From NCBI GenBank assembly GCA_951394045.1, contig OX595989.1, positions 930,001 through 994,000 of the forward strand: 64,000 nucleotides of DNA, read 5' to 3'. Of the stretch, positions 50,092 through 61,932 are shown one piece after another. The notes under the pieces were generated by a model. That model was not told the DNA's origin. It did not search any database and worked only from the letters and a program-made list of their open reading frames with translations. Position 1 is the stretch's first letter. The number at the start of each line of letters is the position of its first letter. This DNA comes from Nitzschia sp. DOCU1 (lineage: Eukaryota > Bacillariophyta > Bacillariophyceae > Bacillariales > Bacillariaceae). The position numbers were made by a program, and so were the translations under genes.

Positions 50092-50817
50092 ATGAAGTTC
50101 ACACATACTGCACTACTAATTGCACTTGCGCTGTTTGCTAAAAGCGATGCGCAACTGAGAGGACGAGACGTAGCTGAGTTGGGCCCAGATTACGTGATCC
50201 GTCAGCTCGCCGTCGGACTTCATGACGATGGCAGTGGCAAAGGCAAGGGTGGTAAAGGCGGCACCTCAAGTGGTAAAAGCAGCAAGTCAACAGGCAAGAG
50301 TGCTGGAAAGGGAAGTGCCGATACAGAAACCGACGACGGCAACAGCACTGACGAGGATGCAACATCCGGAAAGGGCAAAGGTGGAGGCAAGGGAGGCACG
50401 GGCGATGACGATGACGATGAAATGAAAGAAGTAAAGGGAAAGGGATCCAAGAGCAGCAAGAGCAGTAAGAGCAGTAAAAGCAGCAAGAGTAGCAAGGGAT
50501 CAAAACTTGAAAAGAAGACGGGCGGTGAATCCGACAAGGAAAGCCAGAAGCTAGAGAAGAAAGGAAGTGGCAGCAGTGGCAAAGGGAAAGGAGGAAACGA
50601 TGACAAAGAAACCAAGATGACCGGAAAAGGAGGAAAGGGGGATGATAAGGAGACAAAGGCTGGTGCAAGCAGTGGTAAGGGTGGAAAAGGAGAACCAGAC
50701 GGTGGGTACGTTGAGGAAAACGACGATCCCGAAATGGACGCTGCGGACGATGAGGAATACGTCGAACCCGAAATGGACTCGGCGGATGACGAGGAAAAGG
50801 ACGATCCCGAAAACTAA
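50092..50817 (+). CDS. Silaffin-like secreted Lys/Ser/Gly-rich protein with pentalysine cluster
   Basis: 241 residues, single exon. Residues 1-20 (MKFTHTALLIALALFAKSDA) are a clear signal peptide with cleavage before QLRG. The mature chain is almost entirely K, S, G, D and E. Near residues 118-140 lysines recur every third residue (KGSKSSKSSKSSK and onward), fulfilling a KxxKxxKxxKxxK pentalysine pattern that is known to direct proteins to diatom silica deposition vesicles. GKGGKGG blocks flank it. The end has an acidic near-repeat: DDPEMDAADDEEYVEPEMDS then ADDEEKDDPEN. Serines next to lysines are the usual phosphorylation sites of silaffins. A biosilica role is inference from composition. 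Confidence 0.82.
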   Translation: MKFTHTALLIALALFAKSDAQLRGRDVAELGPDYVIRQLAVGLHDDGSGKGKGGKGGTSSGKSSKSTGKSAGKGSADTETDDGNSTDEDATSGKGKGGGKGGTGDDDDDEMKEVKGKGSKSSKSSKSSKSSKSSKGSKLEKKTGGESDKESQKLEKKGSGSSGKGKGGNDDKETKMTGKGGKGDDKETKAGASSGKGGKGEPDGGYVEENDDPEMDAADDEEYVEPEMDSADDEEKDDPEN

Positions 50818-51122
50818 GCAGTTCGCCACATCGATTCATCAATCCCTCCGCCAATTATAAACCCGCAACATGGAAAGACGTGTTCCATCGTTGTTGTACA
50901 CTAATTCAAAGACTAACTTTATAGACGTTCCCACAACTTGCTGTTAACATACAACCCTAGCCTTGAACTCCTTGGTTAACGCTTCCCGAAGAGCCCCATC
51001 TCGGTATTGGCTTGTAGCGTCGAAACATCAACACAAGTTCACTCTTTTCGTTATACAAACTAGCGTAGGGCACAATGTTATCATGGCACAGCTGATGTGA
51101 TTGTATAGTAGTAACTTTACGT
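50818..51122. other. Convergent 3' region
   Basis: 305 bp of 3' UTR sequence between the silaffin-like gene and HAS1. Nothing else is recognised. Confidence 0.5.
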
Positions 51123-52994
51123 TTAGTATGAGAATTGTCGTTGGTCTCCAGACTCTCGCTTGCCATACGGGTTAGATGCACTGAAGCCATGCCCTGAAGA
51201 CATTTTCCCCATCTTGTTGCTCATTTTCTTGTTGGTTCGTTTGTTCCCACGGGCCGAAAAGGCCAGGTCGACGCGGGGAGGCGTCGTAAAGCCAAAGGCC
51301 AGGCCAACGGCCTGCAAATCTAATTCGTGAACATTAAAAATATCCCGTTGCGAGTGACTAGCATAAGCCAACAGATAGCTGCGGTAGGCTTCACGCGCTG
51401 CTCGATTTAGATAATAGTTCTTTTCGATCAACGACTGGAGCTGTGACTGGACGTTCGCCACCTTGGAAGAAGGAAACTCATACTCATTCAAGGTGACCTT
51501 TGCCTTGGACTGCAAATACCGGAGGAACCCAGTCTCCTCCGGGGTCAAAAACATGAGAGCGCGCCCAGATCCAGAAGCACCACGTGCCGTGCGTCCTACA
51601 CGGTGGATGTATTCCTTCGGATCATCAGGCGGGTCAAACTGGATGATCCAGTCAACCTCGGGGATATCCAAACCGCGAGCAGCGACATCGGTACAGAGAA
51701 GCGTCGCATGCTTGGCCTTTTGAAACTGGAAGAAAGTGGTAGTGCGCTTAACTTGTTTTTGGCGCCCATGGATATCCATAACTGGAATATCAATGTAGTT
51801 GAGAAGCTCCGCATGGTACTTGACGGAATTGCAAGACGAGAAAAACACCATGATCTTTTTGTTTTTGTTCTTCTTCAGAAAGGTGAAAAGCAACAAGAAT
51901 CGTTTGTCCGACGGGCAAGTGACATAGCCTTGCTCCAAATTTTCCGTGGTCGCTTCTTTACTGTCCGATTCCACTTCAACGTAGACTGCTGTCTTGGGGT
52001 TGACGGAAAGTCGAACCAGATCCTCGACCTGCTTTGTTTGAGTCGCCGAAAAGAGCATGGTCTGGCGCTCCTTGGGGATCATCTTGACAATAGCTCTCAA
52101 ATCGTCCTCGAAACCAATATCAAGGCACCGATCGGCCTCATCCATACAAAATACCAGCAAGTTACGGACTACAAAGCCAGGGGTATTCTTCATGTGGTCC
52201 AACAAACGGCCTGGAGTAGCGATGACAATATTTACTCCCTTTCGCAAGCGCTCCGCTTCTGTCTTCCGATTGGCTCCACCCATAATGAGACCATATGTCA
52301 AGCTTCCAGAACTCTCATCGCTCAACAACTCTTTGCAAACTCCATATGTTTGCATGGCCAACTCTCGCGTTGGTGACAAGATCATGGCCCCAGTTCCATT
52401 CCGAGTTTGGAACTTAGCCTTGCGTAGAAGTTCGACAATTGGAATCAAAAAGGCAAGTGTTTTCCCAGAGCCCGTCTTGGCGGCTCCAATCAAGTCCTTG
52501 CCCGCTAATAGGGCAGGAATCGCCTTGGCCTGAATCTTGGTCATCTTCTCGTACCCCATTTCTTTGATCGCCTTTTGAGTCCCTTCGGTCAATGGAAGGG
52601 AGGAAAACGACTCGTCGGAAAAGAAATCAGTCTTGACCGTAGACACGGCAGCAGTCACTTGACCCTCCTTGTTACTTTCTGCATCCGCCTTATCCTCATC
52701 GGCTCCGTCGTCATCTTTGTTTTCTTTCGACTTCTTTTTGGACTTCTTTGCTTTTTTCTTCTCTTTTCGCGCTTCGTCGTCGTCGTCATCATGACTAGCG
52801 TCGCTATTTTTTCTCTTTTTGGCTGATCCATCCTTAGGACGCTCTACCGAGTCTTCGTCCTCGCCATCATTGCTGGCTTCGTTGGCGCTGTTCTCGGCCT
52901 CTTCGAATTGCGCTTGTTTCTCGAAGTATTCGAGCTCTTTGGCCTTTGAGGCCTTCTGCTTCTGCTGCTTCTTGACGCGTTCTTTCTTTCCCAT
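51123..52994 (-). CDS. HAS1: DEAD-box helicase HAS1/DDX18
   Basis: Single exon, 623 residues. The first 120 residues are charged, with a lysine-rich nucleolar-type segment ([17 protein letters not shown]). The [15 protein letters not shown]-motif region precedes [45 protein letters not shown] and [16 protein letters not shown] and the C-terminal [11 protein letters not shown] followed by a basic tail are HAS1 hallmarks. It acts in 60S (and 40S) ribosome assembly, releasing snoRNAs from pre-rRNA. Its neighbours in this window include BCD1, also a snoRNP factor, though no co-regulation is shown. Confidence 0.96.
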   Translation of the reverse strand: MGKKERVKKQQKQKASKAKELEYFEKQAQFEEAENSANEASNDGEDEDSVERPKDGSAKKRKNSDASHDDDDDEARKEKKKAKKSKKKSKENKDDDGADEDKADAESNKEGQVTAAVSTVKTDFFSDESFSSLPLTEGTQKAIKEMGYEKMTKIQAKAIPALLAGKDLIGAAKTGSGKTLAFLIPIVELLRKAKFQTRNGTGAMILSPTRELAMQTYGVCKELLSDESSGSLTYGLIMGGANRKTEAERLRKGVNIVIATPGRLLDHMKNTPGFVVRNLLVFCMDEADRCLDIGFEDDLRAIVKMIPKERQTMLFSATQTKQVEDLVRLSVNPKTAVYVEVESDSKEATTENLEQGYVTCPSDKRFLLLFTFLKKNKNKKIMVFFSSCNSVKYHAELLNYIDIPVMDIHGRQKQVKRTTTFFQFQKAKHATLLCTDVAARGLDIPEVDWIIQFDPPDDPKEYIHRVGRTARGASGSGRALMFLTPEETGFLRYLQSKAKVTLNEYEFPSSKVANVQSQLQSLIEKNYYLNRAAREAYRSYLLAYASHSQRDIFNVHELDLQAVGLAFGFTTPPRVDLAFSARGNKRTNKKMSNKMGKMSSGHGFSASNPYGKRESGDQRQFSY

Positions 52995-53383
52995 TGTAGT
53001 ATCTAAACTGGGCTTCTTTTTATAGGTTGTTAGTAGGAGAAAGTGTGTCCTTTGATTGCGATGCGATGTAGGAGATGACTCGAAGTGTGTTTGGTCTTCT
53101 AGGCGGCACGAAGAAAAGAAATGATCTGATGAGGCCCGAAAAATAAATTTGGTGGTGGTTGTGTGGTGTGGTTAAGCGACGGACAGACAGCTCGCGCCAT
53201 AAATAACCGTTATCCGAACGGCCGAATCACGAACTCCCTCCGAAACGACGCGCAGACCCCGCCGACTGGATTGATTCCAAAAAATGCCGCACTTCTCGCA
53301 AAGAAGCGATCTTTCGCGAACCTCCATTCATTCCAACACATTCTATCTCTCATAGCCCATAACTTCCAGATATATCCTTCTTA
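52995..53383. other. Divergent intergenic region
   Basis: 389 bp between HAS1 (minus) and the bestrophin-like gene (plus), presumably both promoters. No gene is seen. Confidence 0.5.
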
Positions 53384-54604
53384 ATGTATGAATTGCCGTC
53401 CTGCGAAGATCAGGCAGCTCTTGGCGGTGCCACGGGCCGTGGGCGTTTGATTCACAAGGTCCTTCCCAAGAACCGTGGACACATCCACGGTGCGACGGTC
53501 GATTTGGAGCAACCCGCCGACGACGATGAATTGTCTCGATATGCCGACTATCCGCTTGTTCGAGATATGCTCAAGTATGAACAGATCCGCGATGCTTGCT
53601 TTCGTTGTGACGGCTTTGACCAGTTTGTGTATCCAAAAGGCGATGATGGATGGCTGAAAACCTTGTGCACACTGCGTGGCAGAGCCTTGCACAACATTTA
53701 CATGCCATGGCTGTTGGTGACGTTGAATTCAGTGGGAGTTGTTCTCATGTTTGAGATTGGAAATATCCAGTCAGCTGATATTGAAAAGGCAGTCGGCGAG
53801 TGGGCGACTTTTTATGGACTGGTGCTGAATGTTGTCCTCAGTTTTCTGTTGGTGTTTCGCTTGAATCGAGCGGCCGCTCGCTACTGGGATGCACGCAAGT
53901 TTTGGGGAGTCTTTATTGCAGTGGGACGGACAATGGTCAGTGGGATTTTGGTTCATGGAGGTCATAATCCGCAAGTTCGGGACGAAGCCATTCGATGGAC
54001 AGCGGCGACGGCTGTGTCCGTCATGGCCTTTATGCGGGGCGAGCAAAAACTTCCCCCACGTACTCTGGATGGTATACTGATGGAAGAACGAGATATTCAA
54101 TGTTTGGAGTCGGCCAAGCACATGCCCATTTATGCGTGCGATCGTATACGTGATGCTCTCCGACGACTATTTCTAGTGACGGCAGATACACCGACTTCCT
54201 TGGCACATGCATGGACGGTTCAACGGGATCGACTGGAACAAGAATTGAATATGTACATGACACAATTTGGTGCTATGGAACGAATCCGTGCGACTCCCTT
54301 GCCCGTTGCCTACGTTGCGCATCTCCGAACGTTTCTCTTGATCTACATGCTGCTGTTCCCGTACGTCTTTGGACCCCAACAGCACTGGGTGACCATTCCT
54401 CTAACGTGTATTACAGCCTTTGCATTTTTGGGGATCGAAGGTGTGAGTATGGAAGTGGAAAACCCATTTAAACGAGGACATGTCAACAACTTGAACATGG
54501 ACGCTTTGGCAAACGCGTTGATTCAAAATATTCAGCAGCAAGTACAGTGCAGGGCCGATTTGGAGATGTCCAGTCAAACCTTTACTACTAGAGACACCAA
54601 ATAG
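53384..54604 (+). CDS. Bestrophin-like (UPF0187) channel
   Basis: Single exon, 406 residues. A hydrophilic N terminus of about 95 residues precedes hydrophobic helices near 105-125, 140-165, 310-330 and 345-365. The motif RLNRAAARYWDARKFWG matches the conserved helix-2 segment of bestrophins and bacterial YneE proteins (R-x3-R/Y-W-E-A-R). LLLFPYVF and GIEGVSMEVENPF correspond to the late helices and the neck-side IE-PF motif. Members are chloride or bicarbonate channels. Algal members can supply bicarbonate to the plastid, but no plastid leader is visible here, so location is open. Confidence 0.88.
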   Translation: MYELPSCEDQAALGGATGRGRLIHKVLPKNRGHIHGATVDLEQPADDDELSRYADYPLVRDMLKYEQIRDACFRCDGFDQFVYPKGDDGWLKTLCTLRGRALHNIYMPWLLVTLNSVGVVLMFEIGNIQSADIEKAVGEWATFYGLVLNVVLSFLLVFRLNRAAARYWDARKFWGVFIAVGRTMVSGILVHGGHNPQVRDEAIRWTAATAVSVMAFMRGEQKLPPRTLDGILMEERDIQCLESAKHMPIYACDRIRDALRRLFLVTADTPTSLAHAWTVQRDRLEQELNMYMTQFGAMERIRATPLPVAYVAHLRTFLLIYMLLFPYVFGPQQHWVTIPLTCITAFAFLGIEGVSMEVENPFKRGHVNNLNMDALANALIQNIQQQVQCRADLEMSSQTFTTRDTK

Positions 54605-54970
54605 ACGATGTAGTGACAACCCGAGTGTACTTCTAGACGTAGTTGTTAGTAGCTTAGCACCGTCCACTGGACCTCTCGCGGATCCGTTGCTAGCTTGCCC
54701 CGCGAAAGGCAAGTTCGTCCGAGGGTTCCAATATCAATCACGAGTGATTCGTGACTTCGCCTCTCTCGCGAGAGCGCCCTTCGTTTTTCGCGCTCAATCG
54801 TCATCATCACAAAAAATCCACGCGGACCTCTGCCCCCGACACAACCCATCATATCGTCGTCCATCTCACACTTCGCATCAATTGTGGCCACCTAAAGTTC
54901 CACTGCCTTGATCATATCGTTTCTTCATTTTCGTCAGGGACGGACCCTTTGTTGCATTGATCAACGGGAA
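54605..54970. other. Intergenic
   Basis: 366 bp between the bestrophin-like gene and the second transporter, in the same orientation. The open frame from 54908 has no ATG until 54971. Nothing else is seen. Confidence 0.5.
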
Positions 54971-56230
54971 ATGGTTCCAAAGATGACACACGGTGCATCA
55001 CGGCGTCGGCAAATCCTCACGCCTCCCACCGGCACCCTGGCGCCGACTGGTATGCGAAGCAGCAACAGCAACGACAACGACAACGACAATCCGATGAATC
55101 ATCCACCCTCCCATCCTAACTCTCTTGTCAATGCTATGGGTCCGATCTCCTTAGCGGGAGGAACCGCTGCGATTTACACGTCGCTCCTGAATCATCCAAG
55201 TTCTACCTTGACGCATCTCTCGTTTGCCTTTTTAATGCTCTTGGCCTTGCAGTACGCGCTTCAACCTCGACTATCGCGAAAATACATCCCGCCACAAGTC
55301 AACAAACAATCTGTGGCTTTAGTGGAGGAAGTAGTCAAGACGGGCATGGCGGCTGCCATTTTTGCAGCCAAACCTAGGGATTTTATCCAAAGTTCGTTGC
55401 AAGGTACGTAGCAAAAGCAGAAGAAGAAGTTGCTTCACAATACTTGGAATGTGCTGATACTATTGTTTGTCTGTTTAGATTGGACCTTGTCTTCATCTTT
55501 GGCAGTGGCGGGGTTACCAGCCATGCTGTATGCCTTGCAAGGAGTGCTACAGTATGTTTCACATCAACACTTGGATCCCGTTACGTTCAATGGGTTGACG
55601 CAAACCAAGACACTGAGTGCCGCCTTGTGCTGTTGGTTGATCATGGGTAGTCAACAATCTCCTGTTCAAATTGTGGCGCTAGGAATCCTGTTTGGATCAG
55701 CATTGGTGTTTCAAGGCTATGTAGGGCGACCGGGAAAGCAGACTCAAGCCAAGCAACAACAGCGTCACGAGGATTGGGTCGTACGTGGCGTCATTCCATG
55801 TTTGGGCGCGGCCTTTTTGAGTGGACTAGCAGGAGCACTTTCTCAGAAAGGACTCCAATTGACGGGTTCTATGGGTCGAGATCCCTTTCTGTATACAATT
55901 GAGATCTCCTTCTTCTCCGCCGCAACCTTATGGTTTAACATGATGCGATCCAATGTCTTCTCCAAGCTGGAATGGGAGAAGCAAAAGGCCTACTGGACGT
56001 GGAAGACTTTGATACCCATTGTGGTCAAGGCGGCTGGAGGTGTGATTACAGCTTTAGTACACAAGTATGCTGGATCTGTGGCGAAAGGATTTGCGCTCAT
56101 GTTTGGCCTGGTCTTGTCGGGAACTATCCAATTGTGTCTTTCCGACGAAACTCTACAGCCTCATCAGGTGGCTGGAACATTGATGATTATGCTGTCTACT
56201 TGGCTTCATTTTACCCACCCTCCAGTCTAG
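54971..56230 (+). CDS. Nucleotide-sugar transporter-like protein (SLC35A-like), two exons
   Basis: Exon 1 is 54971-55403 and exon 2 is 55479-56230. The intron 55404-55478 (75 nt) has donor CAAG|GTACGT and acceptor CTGTTTAG, phase 1, giving about 394 residues. The join makes SSLQ/DWTLSSSLAVAGLPAM. A polar N-terminal 55 residues with Asn/Asp repeats precede about ten helices. PAMLYALQGVLQYVSHQHLDP is the conserved 'P-x3-Y-x-lQN-L' region of SLC35A transporters. VIPCLGAAFLSGLAGALSQK and the final AGTLMIM helix fit as well. It is more divergent from canonical family members than the gene at 1797-3045. Substrate unknown; probably Golgi or plastid-endomembrane. Confidence 0.84.
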
Positions 56231-58746
<2,516 letters not shown>

Positions 58747-58798
58747 ATTGTTTGCTGGGAGTTTTCATGTGTGGTGGATGGATGAAGGGGAAAGCCTG

Positions 58799-58883
58799 TT
58801 TCGTTTGCGGGAGCTTGATTGCTGAGAGAATTTATACCGCCAGAACCTGCTCGTGGTAATGCACGCGTGAGGAAATAACGAAA
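58799..58883 (+). promoter_or_regulatory. TPP riboswitch aptamer in the THIC 3' UTR
   Basis: Conserved thi-box blocks are present in order: GCTGAGAG (58821-58828), GAACCTGCTCGTGGTAATGC (58843-58862) and GCGTGAGGAAA. Helices can be drawn by hand: P1 TTTCGTT/AACGAAA (58799-58805 with 58877-58883, perfect), P2 GCGG/CCGC (58807-58810 with 58837-58840), P4 CCT/AGG (58846-58848 with 58870-58872) and P5 CGTG/CACG (58852-58855 with 58862-58865). Its place after the THIC stop codon matches the plant arrangement, where TPP binding alters 3'-UTR splicing. GTGAGG within the aptamer could act as a 5' splice site. Confidence 0.93.
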
Positions 58884-59139
58884 GGCTAGCAAGAGAAGAA
58901 AAAGTGAAAAGTTATATCGTATGAAGACTTGATGGAGGCATGTAAGCATCAGTCTACGCCGTGAAAGACTGATTCATATTGTCAAGGTATAACATTAGTA
59001 GGTTGTGATTTTCACTCGAAATTCTTTTGTCGTAGTATTTTTGTTTCGTGTAGATTATTAGTTGATTGAGCTTGATTTTGCCTCAACTCTCCTCAATCGC
59101 GTACCCCAAAGCAGAAAAGGATGAGGTCGCCAAAAAGTT

Positions 59140-59213
59140 TACAAAGACCGGGAGTCGAACCCGGGACCTACGCTGTGTTAAAGCGTCGTCATAACCAACT
59201 AGACCATCTCTGC
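59140..59213 (-). tRNA. tRNA-Val(AAC)
   Basis: The minus strand folds as a full cloverleaf without intron: acceptor GCAGAGA/TCTTTGT (two G-U pairs), D stem GTC/GAC, anticodon stem ACGCT/AGCGT with loop TTAACAC (anticodon AAC), and T stem CCGGG/CCCGG with TTCGACT. The discriminator is A and CCA is not encoded. The internal promoter boxes are TGGTCTAGTTGG (A) and GGTTCGACTCC (B). A T5 run (59133-59137 on the other strand) just downstream is a Pol III terminator. Confidence 0.97.
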
Positions 59214-59432
59214 TGGCACCGCCTACAAGTTGCAATACGGTATACAATCCGCTAAACATTGACCTCAAGTTTGAAATTTCTCCACATCCACACAGTGCTC
59301 ATCTTTTTGCACCATGCCATTGGACGTATGCCACAAACTTCGCCAACAGAGGTTAAGCATCTCTTTTGTCTTGTCGTTTCGTCGAAACCCTCAATGTAAA
59401 GTCAGGATGTTTGAAAAAGTGATTGTGTGAAC

Positions 59433-61667
59433 ATGAACCTGTTTCTTGGATATCTGGTCCTATTGCTCTGGCCGACATCCAACGTGCACTTTTTCGCCGT
59501 TGGCTTTCCTTTTCTCTCCCATATCCGAAAGACACCGCATCGTTCACCATACATTCCATTCTGTTATTCAGTGGACAATATCAACAATGGAAGTCATGAC
59601 GGCGTGCCAGGACAACCACAAGCGGAATCAACAATAATTCTCTCCCCCCTAGCGGCCCTGGATCATTTTTTGTCCGTGTGCGACGAGTACAACCAGAAAA
59701 AGGCCAACAGCGTTGAAATTATCTCTCGAGGTTCAACGAAATTGCCAAACCATCAGGAAGTTGAAGTTGGGGTCTACGCGTACGCACCTGGGCAGGATGA
59801 TCATCTTGACACCCAGGGGGGAGGCGTCGTTATTACTGTCGTGTCGAAAGGACGACAGGTGGATCTTTCCAAACTTGAAATGTCAACAGGCATATCGTCA
59901 ATATACAAGGTCCCTGTTGAAGACGTAGCATCCTTCTGTGGATTTCCTCCAGGGTCCATTCCCCCATTTGGTCACTGTACCAAAAGGAAAGTTACGGTGG
60001 TGGTCGATCAGGACTTGCTCTTATATTGTCAATCCAACGATCTTCGAATCCTTGGGAGTGCTGGGTATGCGTATTGGCAGTGTTTGGTGGACCCAGAAGT
60101 GATGATTTCCCTTGCAAATGTTCAGGTAGTGCCAATTTCGTTCAATCAGGATGACGCTGAGATTATTGAGGAAGCTGTTGGTCAGGACGCAACGTCAAGA
60201 TCATTTCAAATGGACTTGGAGGCAGCGCCCGCTTCTTTTCTTCAAGTAGAGCCTCCTTCGATGAGGATTTCACGGCTAGTTGTCGATCAGCGTGATCTGT
60301 CCAATCCCTTGGTCCCTGCCCTGGTAAGACTAAAAGGACGGATCGGCAAGATCGATCGGAGGGGAAAGCGCACTGCCAACTGCGAGTTTTTGCCGCTTCT
60401 GGTGGACGACGAAGCCGAACTTGCATATGTCAGTGGTATCAAAGACGAAAGCCTTCCATGGAAATCCAGTAGCGGCGAGTCCATGGCCGTAGAACTTGCC
60501 ATGGGAAAGCCGCTGATCCAAAAGCTTGGGACGACACAAGGAGAAATTGCGATAGGCCAGTTGACAGAAAATCTTGTGATTGAGGTGGAAGCGAGAACCA
60601 ACGTCGGAAACCGAGACGCGCTCTCCAAATGGGTAGAGGCGAGAACCATGGAACTGATCGTCATGGACTATCGAGTTTATACCAGCGAAGGGACGATCGA
60701 TGAAAGTTTTGTCTCCTCCGATACTGTGCCCTACAAACACAAACCCGTTTCTTCGGTCGCCGTCCCAATTTTGCCACCTATCATGCTAGAGGATATTTTC
60801 GAAAAAGTGTCTGCCACCATCAAGGTTGTCGACAACATGCAATCCCTTGAAAGTTTTGCGCGTGATGTCGAATTACTGGAGTGTTGTTCGTCTGAAGCAG
60901 GGGCGTCCATGGTGGGGATTGACTGTGAATGGCAACCAAATCAACTATCGGCTCCTGGTGATCCTCATCCAGTCCTTTTGATGCAGCTGAGTTTACAAAC
61001 TTTGGGCAAAATATATCTTTTTGATCTTCAAACAATCTTCCGTCCAATGCTGCATCAGCGCGAACCAATGAATGAAATCGAGGCACAGGCATGCAGGATT
61101 TTATCTCGGCTTTGGCTATCCGACAGTATCGTAAAGGTGGGCTATCAACTTAGCTCGGACCTTCGACTTATCTACGCAAGCTATCCACACCTTGAATGCT
61201 TCCAGGAAGTGCATTCTGTACTTGAAGTTGACAACTTGGTCAAGCAAATACTCCGCATTACCAAACAAAAGAAGTCTCGGTCGATCACTACGTCACTGGC
61301 GACGATGACATCTCACTACATGGGGAAAACCGTTGACAAATCATGCCAAATATCCGATTGGAAGGCCCGCCCTCTCACATACTCGCAACGATTGTATGCG
61401 GCTTTGGATGCCGCCGTTGCGCCTGCCCTCGCGGAACGGGCACTTGCGTCAGTGAATGCTACGATCGACGCAGAAAACCCAAGAATCCAGCGATGGCCAG
61501 GAGATGACGCTCTAGTCAAAGTCTTGGATTCCATGCATTTTTCCTTGGTTGACGCCGAGGACCCCAAAAGGTTGAAAAGGCTTCAAGCAAAGCAAATCGT
61601 GGGAGATAACTGGATCGCCACGCAAAAATGGATTGCTGGACAGGAACCACCGGCACCCATTTCTTGA
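59433..61667 (+). CDS. YbaK-like deacylase / DEDDy 3'-5' exonuclease fusion
   Basis: Single exon, 744 residues from the first ATG. A hydrophobic N terminus (LFLGYLVLLLW) followed by HFFAVGFPF may be a secretory plus plastid leader. Residues about 75-225 resemble free-standing YbaK/ProXp editing domains: GVVITVVSKGRQVDLSKL, then FCGFPPGSIPPFGH, then VVVDQDLLLY and LGSAGYAYW. Residues about 275-410 form an unrecognised middle domain. From about 480 a ribonuclease-D-like domain has MVGIDCEWQPN (motif I, D-x-E), IVKVGYQLSSDLRLIY (motif II) and YAALDAAVAPAL (motif III, Y-x3-D), so all DEDDy residues are present. It may deacylate and trim or clear tRNA-like RNAs; that is inference. Confidence 0.85.
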   Translation: MNLFLGYLVLLLWPTSNVHFFAVGFPFLSHIRKTPHRSPYIPFCYSVDNINNGSHDGVPGQPQAESTIILSPLAALDHFLSVCDEYNQKKANSVEIISRGSTKLPNHQEVEVGVYAYAPGQDDHLDTQGGGVVITVVSKGRQVDLSKLEMSTGISSIYKVPVEDVASFCGFPPGSIPPFGHCTKRKVTVVVDQDLLLYCQSNDLRILGSAGYAYWQCLVDPEVMISLANVQVVPISFNQDDAEIIEEAVGQDATSRSFQMDLEAAPASFLQVEPPSMRISRLVVDQRDLSNPLVPALVRLKGRIGKIDRRGKRTANCEFLPLLVDDEAELAYVSGIKDESLPWKSSSGESMAVELAMGKPLIQKLGTTQGEIAIGQLTENLVIEVEARTNVGNRDALSKWVEARTMELIVMDYRVYTSEGTIDESFVSSDTVPYKHKPVSSVAVPILPPIMLEDIFEKVSATIKVVDNMQSLESFARDVELLECCSSEAGASMVGIDCEWQPNQLSAPGDPHPVLLMQLSLQTLGKIYLFDLQTIFRPMLHQREPMNEIEAQACRILSRLWLSDSIVKVGYQLSSDLRLIYASYPHLECFQEVHSVLEVDNLVKQILRITKQKKSRSITTSLATMTSHYMGKTVDKSCQISDWKARPLTYSQRLYAALDAAVAPALAERALASVNATIDAENPRIQRWPGDDALVKVLDSMHFSLVDAEDPKRLKRLQAKQIVGDNWIATQKWIAGQEPPAPIS

Positions 61668-61932
61668 GTATACTTCAGTTACGTACCCACTTTTTCGGCG
61701 ACGCTCATCCTCCTGACCGAGCACTTCCTGCTATTACATTGCGTCTCAAAGGCTAGCTACCGGTAGTGGGCTGCCTTCAATGCAACAAACTCCTAATGGC
61801 AACCCGACGTCATATTCTAGCTAGTCGTTGCTAATTAGTTAGACCGCTTCAAACTCTGAACGGCAATCCGACGTTCTATTCTGACCACATAATGGCTTCT
61901 ATAGACCTCTAGTAGCTAGAGCTAGCTTGCAA

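Noticed and set aside
50138..50854. Cys/His/Pro-rich minus-strand frame opposite the silaffin-like gene
   Set aside because: It is an artefact of the lysine/serine/glycine codon bias of the plus-strand gene, which has a signal peptide.
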